NCBI GenBank assembly: GCA_029934475.1
Contig: JAOZMC010000015.1
Coordinates: 1 to 36,760, forward strand
Length of the DNA stretch: 36,760 bases
Direction of reading: 5' to 3'
Origin: Arcobacteraceae bacterium
GTDB lineage: Bacteria; Campylobacterota; Campylobacteria; Campylobacterales; Arcobacteraceae
In this document: one piece after another, positions 23,729 through 31,957 of the stretch
Layout of the letters: every line of letters starts with the position of its first letter
Numbering within the stretch: the first letter of the stretch is position 1
Translations under genes and position numbers: made by a program
Notes under the pieces: generated by a model
Seen by the model: only the letters and a program-made list of their open reading frames with translations
Told to the model about the DNA's origin: nothing
The model's database searches: none

Positions 23729-23948
23729 TATTTACTCCATTTTTTGTTTTTAAAATACCATTTATAGGAGTTGAATCCAAAGCATCATCGAGAGCTAGCT
23801 TGGCATTTATCTCATAGTTTGTCAAGCCTTTTTTGTCGCTGTTGTATATATGATAAATATATGCATAAAACACAACGACAAGCAAGCCAGTAACTACTAC
23901 ATAAGCATATACTTGTATCTCTCTCAATCTCTCTATATCAAACTCCAT
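23712..23948 (-). CDS. ccoQ: cbb3-type cytochrome c oxidase subunit CcoQ
   Basis: 78 residues: one membrane helix (YAYVVVTGLLVVVFYAYIYHIY) then a polar tail, the CcoQ layout but slightly longer than the proteobacterial norm of 50-60. Located between ccoO and ccoP, with 10 bases to ccoO and a 17-base overlap with ccoP. CcoQ stabilises the interaction of CcoP with the CcoNO core. The call rests on topology and position, since CcoQ sequences are poorly conserved. Confidence 0.88.
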   Translation of the reverse strand: MEFDIERLREIQVYAYVVVTGLLVVVFYAYIYHIYNSDKKGLTNYEINAKLALDDALDSTPINGILKTKNGVNNELVK

Positions 23949-23958
23949 GATGGTATCC

Positions 23959-24624
23959 TTATTTTAAACTATTTAGATAAGCTATCAAAGCTACTATTTG
24001 TGGTATCTTTCCATCATCCACAAGCTGTTTGATACTCTTATTTTTCATATCTGCCGCTATCGCTTTGGCATCATCCAAAGCTCTCTTTTCTGCTTCGTCC
24101 AAAGTTCCTAGCTTTGGCATATGCTTTTCGTCATAAGGGACATTGAAAACTTTTTTTACAGTCAAAGCTTCTGCATATGCTGTCTGGATATCTGCCTCTT
24201 TTGTAAACATATGTGTATATGCAGGCATGATAGACCCCGGCACGACAGAAGTAGGATCTAGCATATGATTTTCATGCCAATCCGTAGTCCTGTAGTTGCC
24301 TACTCTCATGAGATCTGGACCTGTTCTTTTTGATCCCCACAAAAATGGTCTGTCATAAGCATACTCGCCACTTAAAGAATAAGCGCCATATCTGTCGGTC
24401 TCACTCTTAAATGGTCTTATCAACTGTGAGTGGCAGGCATTGCAACTATCTTTTATATATATATGTCTTCCTGCAAGCTCTAGCACTGTATATGGTTTTG
24501 TCCCCACTACAGGCTGTGCCGACTTAGCAAAATTTGGCAGTATTGTAATAATCCCTGCAAATGCTATAACCAAAAATACTCCAACCGCAAAAAAGAATGG
24601 ATTTTTTTCTAACCAATGAAACAT
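23959..24624 (-). CDS. ccoO: cbb3-type cytochrome c oxidase subunit II (monoheme CcoO)
   Basis: 221 residues. One N-terminal anchor helix (FFFAVGVFLVIAFAGIITILP) is followed by a cytochrome c domain with CNACH at 61-65 and the likely axial Met in GSIMPAY. Blocks GRHIYIKDSCNACH and SKRTGPDLMRVG are strongly CcoO-like. It passes electrons from CcoP to heme b in CcoN. It is 14 bases after ccoN and 10 before ccoQ. Confidence 0.96.
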   Translation of the reverse strand: MFHWLEKNPFFFAVGVFLVIAFAGIITILPNFAKSAQPVVGTKPYTVLELAGRHIYIKDSCNACHSQLIRPFKSETDRYGAYSLSGEYAYDRPFLWGSKRTGPDLMRVGNYRTTDWHENHMLDPTSVVPGSIMPAYTHMFTKEADIQTAYAEALTVKKVFNVPYDEKHMPKLGTLDEAEKRALDDAKAIAADMKNKSIKQLVDDGKIPQIVALIAYLNSLK

Positions 24625-24638
24625 CTTTTCGCCCTCCT

Positions 24639-26108
24639 TTATATTGCCATAGGTGAAGCAAATTGAGGTTCTTTCTCAATAACTTTACCAGATGAAAATG
24701 TTTTATACATATTGTATGCAAACATAAAAAACCCAACCAGATACAACAATCCACCTATACCCCGTAGAGTATAATAAGGATGCAAGATAGTAACTGTATC
24801 TATAAATGAATATGCTAGGTTTCCGTATTGGTCGCTAGCTCTCCACATCATGCCTTGTGTGATACCTGCTATCCACATGCTAGAAAAATAAAACACTATT
24901 CCTACTGTCTGTATCCAAAACTGTGATTCCATAAGTTTCTTGCTGTAGATCTCTCTTTTAAATACTCTAGGTGCCATATGAAATAGTGATGCTATGATCA
25001 TAAATCCAACCCAACCCAAAGTCCCATCGTGAACATGTCCAGGTATCCAATCAGTGAAGTGTGCTAGAGCATTTACAGATTTGATAGCTTGTATGGGACC
25101 TTCTATAGTAGAAAACATATAAAATGTAGATGCTAGTATCATAAACTTGATCAAAGGACTCTCTTGGACTTGATTCCACTCGCCTTTCATAGTCAAAAGC
25201 ATATTGATAGCAGATCCCCAAGATGGCAATATCAAAACCACCGAAAACACAGACCCCATAGTCTGTATCCAGTCAGGAACTGTAGAATAGAGCAAGTGGT
25301 GACCACCTGCCCAAAGATAGACAAACATCAATCCCCAAAATGAAGCCAGAGACAATTTATAAGAAAATATAGGTTGTCCTGATTCTTTTGGCAAGAAGTA
25401 GTAAATCATAGCTATGATAGGCACAGTAAATACAAATGCTACTGCATTGTGTCCGTACCACCACTGAACCAAGGCATCGTTTGTGCCTGCATACATAGAT
25501 ACAGAGTGAAGCCAGTCGCCATATCCGCCACTAGCAAAATATGTAGGGATAGCCATATTGTTAAACAGATAAAGCATAGCAACACCTAAAAATGTTGCTA
25601 TAAAATACCATATAGAGATATAAAGATTGTTCTCTCGTCTTATGCCTATGAGACCAAATATTCCCATACCCCACAAAACCCATACGACTACTATGGCTAT
25701 ATCTATAGGCCACTCAAACTCTGCATACTCTTTTGATGTAGTATATCCCATAAGCAATGTTACCACAGCAGCCAGCACAGCTATCACATATAACCAAAAC
25801 TGTAGCTTGCCTATCACCATGAGAAACTTTGACTCTGCCATAGATACTTTCAATACCCTTTGCCCTATGTAAAACCATGTAGCAAAAACACCACTAATAG
25901 TAAAACCAAATGCCACAGCATCTGTATGAAGTGGTCTTAGCCTTCCAAATGTGCTATACTCACCAGCTATATAGTTAAGCTGTGGGTATGCCATCTGAAA
26001 AGCGATAAGAACCCCTATCGTCATACCGATAATTCCGAAGACTATTGTTGTTATCATAAAATATTTAGCAACAGTATAGTCATACTTCAATACATTGTTA
26101 GATTGCAT
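24639..26108 (-). CDS. ccoN: cbb3-type cytochrome c oxidase subunit I (CcoN)
   Basis: 489 residues, twelve membrane helices. Heme and copper ligands are visible: an early His in LRPLHTDAVAFG, CuB ligands in WWYGHNAVAF and GGHHLLYSTVPDW, and the heme ligands in HFTDWIPGHVHDGTLGW. The Tyr cross-linked to a CuB His in cbb3 oxidases lies in the region STIEGPIQAIKSVNALAH. It reduces oxygen to water at high affinity, suited to microaerobic life. SD AAGGAG precedes the ATG. First gene of the ccoNOQP-DUF4006-microprotein-TPM-fixH-ccoI-ccoS operon. Confidence 0.97.
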   Translation of the reverse strand: MQSNNVLKYDYTVAKYFMITTIVFGIIGMTIGVLIAFQMAYPQLNYIAGEYSTFGRLRPLHTDAVAFGFTISGVFATWFYIGQRVLKVSMAESKFLMVIGKLQFWLYVIAVLAAVVTLLMGYTTSKEYAEFEWPIDIAIVVVWVLWGMGIFGLIGIRRENNLYISIWYFIATFLGVAMLYLFNNMAIPTYFASGGYGDWLHSVSMYAGTNDALVQWWYGHNAVAFVFTVPIIAMIYYFLPKESGQPIFSYKLSLASFWGLMFVYLWAGGHHLLYSTVPDWIQTMGSVFSVVLILPSWGSAINMLLTMKGEWNQVQESPLIKFMILASTFYMFSTIEGPIQAIKSVNALAHFTDWIPGHVHDGTLGWVGFMIIASLFHMAPRVFKREIYSKKLMESQFWIQTVGIVFYFSSMWIAGITQGMMWRASDQYGNLAYSFIDTVTILHPYYTLRGIGGLLYLVGFFMFAYNMYKTFSSGKVIEKEPQFASPMAI

Positions 26109-26124
26109 TAACTCTCCTTTTCAA

Positions 26125-26146
26125 AAAATCACTAAATTGTGATTTT
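26125..26146 (-). promoter_or_regulatory. perfect inverted repeat at the ccoN start region
   Basis: AAAATCAC, six-base loop, GTGATTTT: an eight-base-pair palindrome, 17 bases before the ccoN ATG. It overlaps the expected transcription start set by a TAAAAT at 26149-26154 on the minus strand. Either an operator for a dimeric regulator or, because the minus-strand arm runs into TTTTTT, a terminator/attenuator for transcripts coming from the upstream ccoG operon. It is not an FNR-type TTGAT-N4-ATCAA site. Confidence 0.45.
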
Positions 26147-26148
26147 GT

Positions 26149-26154
26149 ATTTTA
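26149..26154 (-). promoter_or_regulatory. probable -10 box of the ccoN operon
   Basis: On the minus strand, AATATGATAAAATAC contains TAAAAT, about 40 bases before the ccoN ATG. A TTGAGA lies 19 bases further upstream. The expected transcript start falls inside the inverted repeat next to it. Confidence 0.4.
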
Positions 26155-26196
26155 TCATATTGTTATTAATTTATCTCAAAAAATGGCACAAATCTA

Positions 26197-26928
26197 TTAA
26201 TTTGTTGAATTTGATTCAAATTCACAGCACTGAAGTATCGATTTCTCAGGATATTTTATATACTCAAACCCTTGATAAGCAGTCCATATACCAAACAATA
26301 CTACACTTATGGATGCTAACTTTATCATGTTGTTTCTCATCAAACTATTTTGAAACATACCTACGAAAAACCCCAAACCAAAAAGAGCAGGTATAGTGCT
26401 GATACCAAATATCAACATAACCAAAGCACCATAAAAAGCAGTAGCAGTGCTAGCAGAAGCTATAGCAAAAAAATAGACCAAACCACAAGGCAAAAGTCCA
26501 TTTAGCATACCTAGCACCAAAAAACTAAACAAACTTTTGTTATAAATATATTTACGAAAAAGTTTTTGATACCAGCCGTTTTTGTCTATGGAGTATTCTA
26601 TGATAGTCAAAAATTTTATCTTGCCAGAAAGTGAAACTCCTATCAAAATCATCATCAACCCAGCAAACAAAAGCAACAAACCATTTGTCAAGCTGTTAAA
26701 CATAGCCACACCGCCTAGATAGCCAAAAAGAGCTCCCAACAACACATATGTAAAAACTCTACCTATAGAGTAGAGCAGATGTGCAAAAGCTTGTGTTTGT
26801 TTGTTTGCGGTGCTGTCTATTTTTGTGCTAGTGTATGCTACGACTATGCCACCACACATACCTATACAGTGTCCAAAAGAACCCAAAAATGCTATGACCA
26901 CGATAGAAAAGATATTGACCGCTTCCAT
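26197..26928 (-). CDS. TauE/SafE- or DsbD-like inner-membrane protein (COG2836 type)
   Basis: 243 residues, six or seven membrane helices. It begins with SFGHCIGMCGG (C21, C25), the motif of COG2836 proteins annotated as sulfite exporter TauE/SafE or DsbD_2/UreH-like. These are often linked to cbb3 oxidase clusters, where a role in copper handling or cytochrome thiol chemistry is proposed. An NGLLPCGLVY motif in the middle is the second cysteine-containing helix, as in DsbD-like proteins. The C-terminus ends in CCEFESN, a possible metal site. Its ATG overlaps the stop of the NosL-like gene (TGATG). Sulfite export is unlikely on context; copper or redox work is favoured. Confidence 0.75.
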   Translation of the reverse strand: MEAVNIFSIVVIAFLGSFGHCIGMCGGIVVAYTSTKIDSTANKQTQAFAHLLYSIGRVFTYVLLGALFGYLGGVAMFNSLTNGLLLLFAGLMMILIGVSLSGKIKFLTIIEYSIDKNGWYQKLFRKYIYNKSLFSFLVLGMLNGLLPCGLVYFFAIASASTATAFYGALVMLIFGISTIPALFGLGFFVGMFQNSLMRNNMIKLASISVVLFGIWTAYQGFEYIKYPEKSILQCCEFESNSTN

Positions 26929-27428
26929 CAGTTATCTCCTAGCAGTTGATTTTTGATGAGTGGATTGCCTAGATGTTCGCCTCGTGCTACAAACAACAAC
27001 ATCGTCTCAAAATCAACAAATCCATCTTGATATTTTTCATAAGCACCAAAGCCATAATTCATAGGGGTCTTGTCTATCCTACTATACCAGAGTTTTTTTC
27101 CATTTTGCCATCTTTTGCCATCTTTTGTCATCGTCCATATGACGGCTTGGTCTTTAAATTGTTTCTCTTTTAGCCAGTTTGCCATACCGCCGTGATCATG
27201 AAAAAACCAAGTTTTGCCACCAGGTGAAACAACTTGCGATGCATATGTAGTGTCATCTATGATCATACCACAATCACTATCTTGAAAGTGGTTTAGCACT
27301 ATATGTATGGGCTTTTTGTCATGATTTCCTTCATAAACTACTGTCATCTTTGTATTTTGTGATATAGTTGTAAACACCACAGCCACAGCGACTATAAATA
27401 GAAACAAAAAACCAAACTTACCTAGCAT
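26928..27428 (-). CDS. NosL-like periplasmic protein, possible copper chaperone
   Basis: 166 residues with an N-terminal helix (FGFLFLFIVAVAVVFTTI) that anchors it or acts as signal. The core reads DSDCGMIIDDTTYASQVVSPGG then FFHDHGGMANWL (C53, M55, H77, H79, M82). NosL, a copper(I)-binding lipoprotein, has CGMxI...A-Q and F-D-D-x-G-C-M-x-x-WL in the same order, so the match is good although the lipobox and second cysteine are missing. Placed between ccoG and the DsbD/TauE-like gene, it is a good candidate for copper delivery to cbb3 oxidase. No nos genes are in the window. Confidence 0.65.
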   Translation of the reverse strand: MLGKFGFLFLFIVAVAVVFTTISQNTKMTVVYEGNHDKKPIHIVLNHFQDSDCGMIIDDTTYASQVVSPGGKTWFFHDHGGMANWLKEKQFKDQAVIWTMTKDGKRWQNGKKLWYSRIDKTPMNYGFGAYEKYQDGFVDFETMLLFVARGEHLGNPLIKNQLLGDN

Positions 27429-27440
27429 AAATCTGCCCGT

Positions 27441-28814
27441 CTATTTTAACTTATCGTATCGTGGAAAGACAAAAGTGGTATCTCGTATCACTCTTATCTT
27501 CTCTTTGTCGTCTTTTGCATAAGCCTCTATCTTGATAGGTATAGCTGTGTCTTTGCTAGCATCTTTGACCAAGATATTGTCTGTTTTTAAGATTACGATT
27601 TTTTTAATCTTTTTGCCTGCTTTTATCATAAATGGTTCGGTCGGTCTTTTTATCACTATATTCTCTTGGTTTAGAACTTTGAAATAGTAACGATGCTCCA
27701 CATTGTCTGTGTTTTGAAACAACATAGTATATGTGTTTTCTACTATATTATTTTCTTTTATTTTATATAGCTGTGTAGTCCTGTTTATATTTAACAACAT
27801 ATACTCTTTTGTGCTACCCATATACAAAAGCAGTGAAAGAAGTCCGGCCAAAACGGCTATATATACCAATATCCTAGCTCTAAAATAGTGCGGTTTTCTT
27901 TTCTCCTTGATAGCATATTCATTTGTCCATGTTATGAGCGACTCTCTACCTAGGGCGCCTTGAACTTTTGTACAGGCATCGGCACACTCTAGGCAGTTTA
28001 TACACTCTAGTTGCATACCCTTTTTTATATCTATATGTGTAGGACATACTGCCACACAAGCATCGCACAAGACACAATCTGCACTAGGAGTTGTGGTCAA
28101 AAGTTCTTTTTTGTTTTTATAAATTTTTTTGCCATCTTTATATATCTCTCCTCCTCTTTGCTTGTCATACACCGTTTGGACTGTCTCATCATCGTACATG
28201 ATTGACTGAATTCTAGCATATGGACATACATATATACAGTAGTTTTCTTGGAGCTTGACTATATCATATACCAAAAATATTGTCAAACTAGCTATGATAC
28301 CAACCATCAAAAGATGTTGTGATGGATTTGCCATATATACAAAAAAATCATGCGGTGGCACAAAATACCACATAAAATTTATAGATGCCAACAGCGACAA
28401 AAGAGTCCATATAGATACAGCCGTAAATCTTTTGAGGTATTGACCGCTTGGTTCTTGTTGTTTGTTTGATATCTTTTTTCTGATTTTGAGCAGTTTTGTC
28501 TGTATAAGGTCTCTATATATGATACGAAAAATCGTATGAGGACACAGCCATCCGCACCACACTCTACCACCCAAAGCAGTCATGAAAAACAGACCCACAA
28601 AGAGTAGCATGATGAGAAACGGAAACAGATACAGCTCTTGCATATCAAACTTAGTAAAAAACAGATGAAACTGAAACTTATCAAAGTTCAATAATACAAG
28701 ATGATCACCATCAATATTGGCAAACGGTATTGCTAAAGCTACCACAGTAAACAATACAAACACAAAATATCGTTTATAACGATACAACGACTGATTTACC
28801 AATTTTTTTTTCAT
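27441..28814 (-). CDS. ccoG: cytochrome c oxidase accessory protein CcoG
   Basis: 457 residues. Membrane helices frame a conserved GGRVWCGWLCPHT (C87, C91) and a YCIYVCPYARIQ motif; two 4Fe-4S sites follow (C247, C250, C253, C257 and C271, C274, C277, C281). The C-terminal 100 residues form a periplasmic beta domain. CcoG acts as a copper(II) reductase in cbb3 assembly in Rhodobacter. Length is the family norm. It lies 31 bases after the parvulin gene and 12 before the NosL-like gene. Confidence 0.95.
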   Translation of the reverse strand: MKKKLVNQSLYRYKRYFVFVLFTVVALAIPFANIDGDHLVLLNFDKFQFHLFFTKFDMQELYLFPFLIMLLFVGLFFMTALGGRVWCGWLCPHTIFRIIYRDLIQTKLLKIRKKISNKQQEPSGQYLKRFTAVSIWTLLSLLASINFMWYFVPPHDFFVYMANPSQHLLMVGIIASLTIFLVYDIVKLQENYCIYVCPYARIQSIMYDDETVQTVYDKQRGGEIYKDGKKIYKNKKELLTTTPSADCVLCDACVAVCPTHIDIKKGMQLECINCLECADACTKVQGALGRESLITWTNEYAIKEKRKPHYFRARILVYIAVLAGLLSLLLYMGSTKEYMLLNINRTTQLYKIKENNIVENTYTMLFQNTDNVEHRYYFKVLNQENIVIKRPTEPFMIKAGKKIKKIVILKTDNILVKDASKDTAIPIKIEAYAKDDKEKIRVIRDTTFVFPRYDKLK

Positions 28815-28845
28815 AATCTATCCTAACTTATTTTTAAATTTTTCT

Positions 28846-29658
28846 TTAGTATCTTTTGATACTTGACTTTTGTCTAAAAGTTTTGATATCTTTTGATATC
28901 TTTTTTTGAAACTTTATGTTCTTTAGCTTCTCTTTGATATCTTTTGAAGCATCTTTTAAACTCATGGTATATGCTGGTTGCACCCCATCTACATATATGA
29001 TATGATAGCCAAACTCTGTTTTCAGTGGTGTGGTGGCAAACTCATTTTGCTTGAGACTATCACAAACATCCCAAAAACTTTTCAACATCTTGCCTTTGTC
29101 AAACCATCCTAAGCTTCCGCCATTTGATGCGGTAGGTCCTATGGAGTGTTTGATAGCTAAGTTTATAAATACCTTTTGTAGTGTGGTTTTGCTTTCTTTT
29201 TTTAGCTTCTCTATGATATCCTCTGCTTCTTTTTTGGTAGCTAGGATTATGTGTCTAGCTTTGATCTCATGTTTGGTTATGTAGTCTTTTTTATTTTTGT
29301 TGTAGTGTGCTTTTATCTCTGCTGAAGTGACTTTTATATTGTCGTGTGTTGTTTTCATCCATACTTCTACTAGCAGTTTGTCCTCTATGGTTTTGAGGCT
29401 ATCTTTGTATAGCTTGGTCTGTGCTATCTTGTTTTTGACCGCTAGCTGTTTGCTAAGCTTACTATCTATGGCTTGGTCTATAATGATCTTTTGTTGCTCC
29501 TTTTTTAGCTTATCAAACTGCCCTAACTTTGGAAAATTTTTCATCATATTTTCTATATCTTGGCTGGTTACCGCCTCACCATTTACCTGTCCGTAATTTT
29601 TCGCTACTGCCGTGCTGACACACAACACTACTACAATCCATATTTTCAATAACTTCAT
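28846..29658 (-). CDS. periplasmic parvulin-type peptidyl-prolyl isomerase (SurA/PpiC-like)
   Basis: 270 residues. A signal peptide ends near STAVA (residue 19). The N-terminal 120 residues are helical and charged, as in PrsA/SurA chaperone domains; the parvulin domain runs from KHEIKARHIIL (about 133) to FGYHIIYVDG (about 233), with GGSLGWFDKG inside. The tail is Lys-rich. It folds exported proteins, probably including cytochromes and oxidase subunits. It overlaps the pentaheme cytochrome gene by four bases, so it is coupled to it. This is like the Campylobacterota PEB4/Cj0596 family in architecture. Confidence 0.88.
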   Translation of the reverse strand: MKLLKIWIVVVLCVSTAVAKNYGQVNGEAVTSQDIENMMKNFPKLGQFDKLKKEQQKIIIDQAIDSKLSKQLAVKNKIAQTKLYKDSLKTIEDKLLVEVWMKTTHDNIKVTSAEIKAHYNKNKKDYITKHEIKARHIILATKKEAEDIIEKLKKESKTTLQKVFINLAIKHSIGPTASNGGSLGWFDKGKMLKSFWDVCDSLKQNEFATTPLKTEFGYHIIYVDGVQPAYTMSLKDASKDIKEKLKNIKFQKKISKDIKTFRQKSSIKRY

Positions 29659-30800
29659 CTTCTTTTCTCCTTAAACAGTATATATTGCGCTTTTTTTTGT
29701 CTCGTCTTTTTGGCTATATCGTCTTTATATCGCTGATATAGTAGCTGGACTACTATCTCCTCGTCACTAGCTACGATATATTTGTAGTCTATCCTTTTGG
29801 TCTGTTTGGATTTGATACTATTTTTGTAATCCACCCTATCTTTTAGCCACGATAGTGGCTTTGCCTTGCTAACTATCGCCTCTTTTTGGAACTTTATCGT
29901 CTCAAATGTTTTGACTATCTTTTCATCTTTTTCTATATGGACTTTCAAGAACAATCCACGAGTAGGGTGTAGCAAAAGGTTGTGCGATGAGTTGTTGGTG
30001 ACAGCTACTTCAAACCCTTTGTCGCTCTTTGTGATATTGATATCGACATATTTGTCTAGCATAGTGATATTTTCACCAATACCGCTGAAACCATGATATG
30101 CATGAGTAGTAGTATCTAGCCTATCGCTTAGACTTCCCTCGACTTGTGGCATATGACATGTGATACAGTTTTGTTTGTCTGTGTTTGGGTTGCGGCTTTC
30201 GTTTTCGTCAAGCTTGGAATAGACACAATAGATCTGCCCCTTTTTTGCTACTAGGTTTTTTTGTCTGGAATGCTGTGTATGACAACCTAAGCAGATATCG
30301 CCTCGGTTAAACTGCTTGTTGGAGCTGTTGACATCGTGAAAAGGTGAGTCCAAAGTTTGTTTTCGTTTGCCATAATAGACCAGCTTTTTGTCATTTATGA
30401 TATTTTTGTGTTTTTTGCCGTGTTTGGCTATCGACTTGATACGATGACAATAGGCACATGATATACCCTCTGTGTCTTGTCTGTTTTTCTTGCTCATCTT
30501 TGCTTTGCCTGCCATAACTTTGTCAATATTTTTAGCCGTAGGTGCATGGCAACTAGCACATATGTATCTCTCTTTTTTGCTTAGTGGATTTTTGCTATAC
30601 ATTGCTTTATGAAAGGAGTTGTTGAGGATGTTGGAGTTTTGGTGTTTGCTATCTTTAAACTCCATATAGATATCGAGATGACACCTGACACACTCTTTGT
30701 TTGATGCAAAATGACCTTTGATCTCATACTCTTTGGGTATGTCTGCTATATTTGCAGACAAGAAACTAGACAAAAATAATATAGTATAAATAAATTTCAT
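29655..30800 (-). CDS. pentaheme c-type cytochrome (cytochrome c554-like)
   Basis: 381 residues with a signal peptide ending near FLSANA-like residues (about 16-19). Five CxxCH motifs are present: CVRCH (37), CASCH (81), CAYCH (115), CLGCH (170) and CITCH (212), all in the first 220 residues, followed by a 160-residue beta-rich domain with SSHNLLLHPTRGLFLKV. The spacing fits the cytochrome c554/multiheme NapC-linked families (PF13435), which have four hemes as a rule; the fifth and the C-terminal domain are additions. First gene of the operon with the parvulin and ccoG genes. Possible roles: periplasmic electron transfer to nitrogen or sulfur compounds. The enzymatic role is not known. Confidence 0.82.
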   Translation of the reverse strand: MKFIYTILFLSSFLSANIADIPKEYEIKGHFASNKECVRCHLDIYMEFKDSKHQNSNILNNSFHKAMYSKNPLSKKERYICASCHAPTAKNIDKVMAGKAKMSKKNRQDTEGISCAYCHRIKSIAKHGKKHKNIINDKKLVYYGKRKQTLDSPFHDVNSSNKQFNRGDICLGCHTQHSRQKNLVAKKGQIYCVYSKLDENESRNPNTDKQNCITCHMPQVEGSLSDRLDTTTHAYHGFSGIGENITMLDKYVDINITKSDKGFEVAVTNNSSHNLLLHPTRGLFLKVHIEKDEKIVKTFETIKFQKEAIVSKAKPLSWLKDRVDYKNSIKSKQTKRIDYKYIVASDEEIVVQLLYQRYKDDIAKKTRQKKAQYILFKEKRR

Positions 30801-30886
30801 GCGGCATTTTATCTAGTAAAGCTTAATTGATAAGTAAAAAGATGAAAAAACAGAAAAGATTTTGAATTTTAATAAAATTATGATAT

Positions 30887-30892
30887 TATAAT
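30887..30892 (+). promoter_or_regulatory. probable -10 box of mscS
   Basis: TATAAT in TGATATTATAATCAAAA, in the 101-base gap divergent from the pentaheme cytochrome operon. It lies 15 bases before the third ATG of the run at 30902-30910, giving a very short leader. A TAAAAT at 30873-30878 would give a more usual leader and cannot be excluded. Confidence 0.45.
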
Positions 30893-30907
30893 CAAAAAAG
30901 GATGATG

Positions 30908-31951
30908 ATGTTAGATACGACATTTTATATGAATACAATATTGCAGTGGTTTGTAGCCTTGGGGATAGTTTTGGGTTTTGTCATAGTAGCAAAGATTTTG
31001 TATTGGGTAGCTACAAATATACTTAAAAAAGTTGCCAAAAAAACAGAAGCTAAGCTAGATGATATACTTATAGATATCATAGAAGAGCCTCTGGTGTTTG
31101 TGGTGATACTCGCAGGTATATGGGTGGCTTTGGGAACTTTGCACAAAACACAAAGCATAGACAATCTGCTCACAGGTGGCATATATATAATAGTAGTGCT
31201 AAATATCGCTTGGTTTTTATCAAGATTGCTAGATGCTATGGTCAAAATTTATCTAGTCCCTCTAGCACAAAAATCATCCAGCACTATGGATGACCAGCTC
31301 ATACCGATAGTGCGAAAAGGTCTGAAGCTATGTATTTGGTCTATAGCCATACTGGTAGGACTCAACAATGCAGGCTACAACATAGGAGCACTGCTAGCAG
31401 GTCTAGGTATAGGTGGTCTGGCTTTTGCTATGGCGGCCAAAGACACTGTGGCAAACCTGTTTGGTGGTTTTACAATATTTGTAGACAAACCGTTTGTAGT
31501 AGGCGACAGGATAGTCACAAATGGTTTCGATGGGGTAGTAGAAGATATAGGTCTAAGAAGCTCACAAATACGGACACTACAAGGCAGACTGGTAACTATG
31601 GCAAACGCCGACATAGCAAACGGTGCTGTAGAAAATATATCTAGTGAACCGCATAGAAAAGTCTCTATGAGCTTGGGGTTGACATATGATATGGACGAAA
31701 ACAAGGTCGCACAAGCTATAAGTATAGTAGAAAATATCATCAAACAAACGGCAGAAGTCAAAGATGAATCTGTCGTAGGATTTAGCAGTTTTGGGGACTT
31801 CTCGCTCAATATATCTGTAATATATTATATCATCAAAGGCGAAAATATGACAACGGCTAAAAACAACATAAACCTAAATATATTAAAAGAGTTTAACTCT
31901 CACGGCATAGATATGGCATATCCTACACAGACGGTCATAGTCCAAAAGTAG
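30908..31951 (+). CDS. mscS: small-conductance mechanosensitive channel, MscS family
   Basis: 347 residues from the third ATG of a run ATGATGATG at 30902-30910. The SD AAGGA overlaps the first ATG, and only the third lies at a proper distance (five bases), so it is preferred; the others add one or two residues. Three or four helices lead to the MscS pore block GLGIGGLAFAMAAKDTVANLFGG, followed by VDKPFVVGDRI and the beta domain. The channel releases solutes when membrane tension rises. It begins the mscS-asparaginase-like-lpxD-ftsK run of plus-strand genes. Confidence 0.92.
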   Translation: MLDTTFYMNTILQWFVALGIVLGFVIVAKILYWVATNILKKVAKKTEAKLDDILIDIIEEPLVFVVILAGIWVALGTLHKTQSIDNLLTGGIYIIVVLNIAWFLSRLLDAMVKIYLVPLAQKSSSTMDDQLIPIVRKGLKLCIWSIAILVGLNNAGYNIGALLAGLGIGGLAFAMAAKDTVANLFGGFTIFVDKPFVVGDRIVTNGFDGVVEDIGLRSSQIRTLQGRLVTMANADIANGAVENISSEPHRKVSMSLGLTYDMDENKVAQAISIVENIIKQTAEVKDESVVGFSSFGDFSLNISVIYYIIKGENMTTAKNNINLNILKEFNSHGIDMAYPTQTVIVQK

Positions 31952-31957
31952 CAAGAT

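Noticed and set aside
28855-28915. Repeated TTTTGATATC in the end of the isomerase gene
   Set aside because: It encodes the Lys/Ile-rich tail of the protein; codon-level low complexity is enough to explain it.
31375-31809. 144-codon antisense frame in mscS
   Set aside because: Shadow of the conserved MscS pore and beta domains; no SD.
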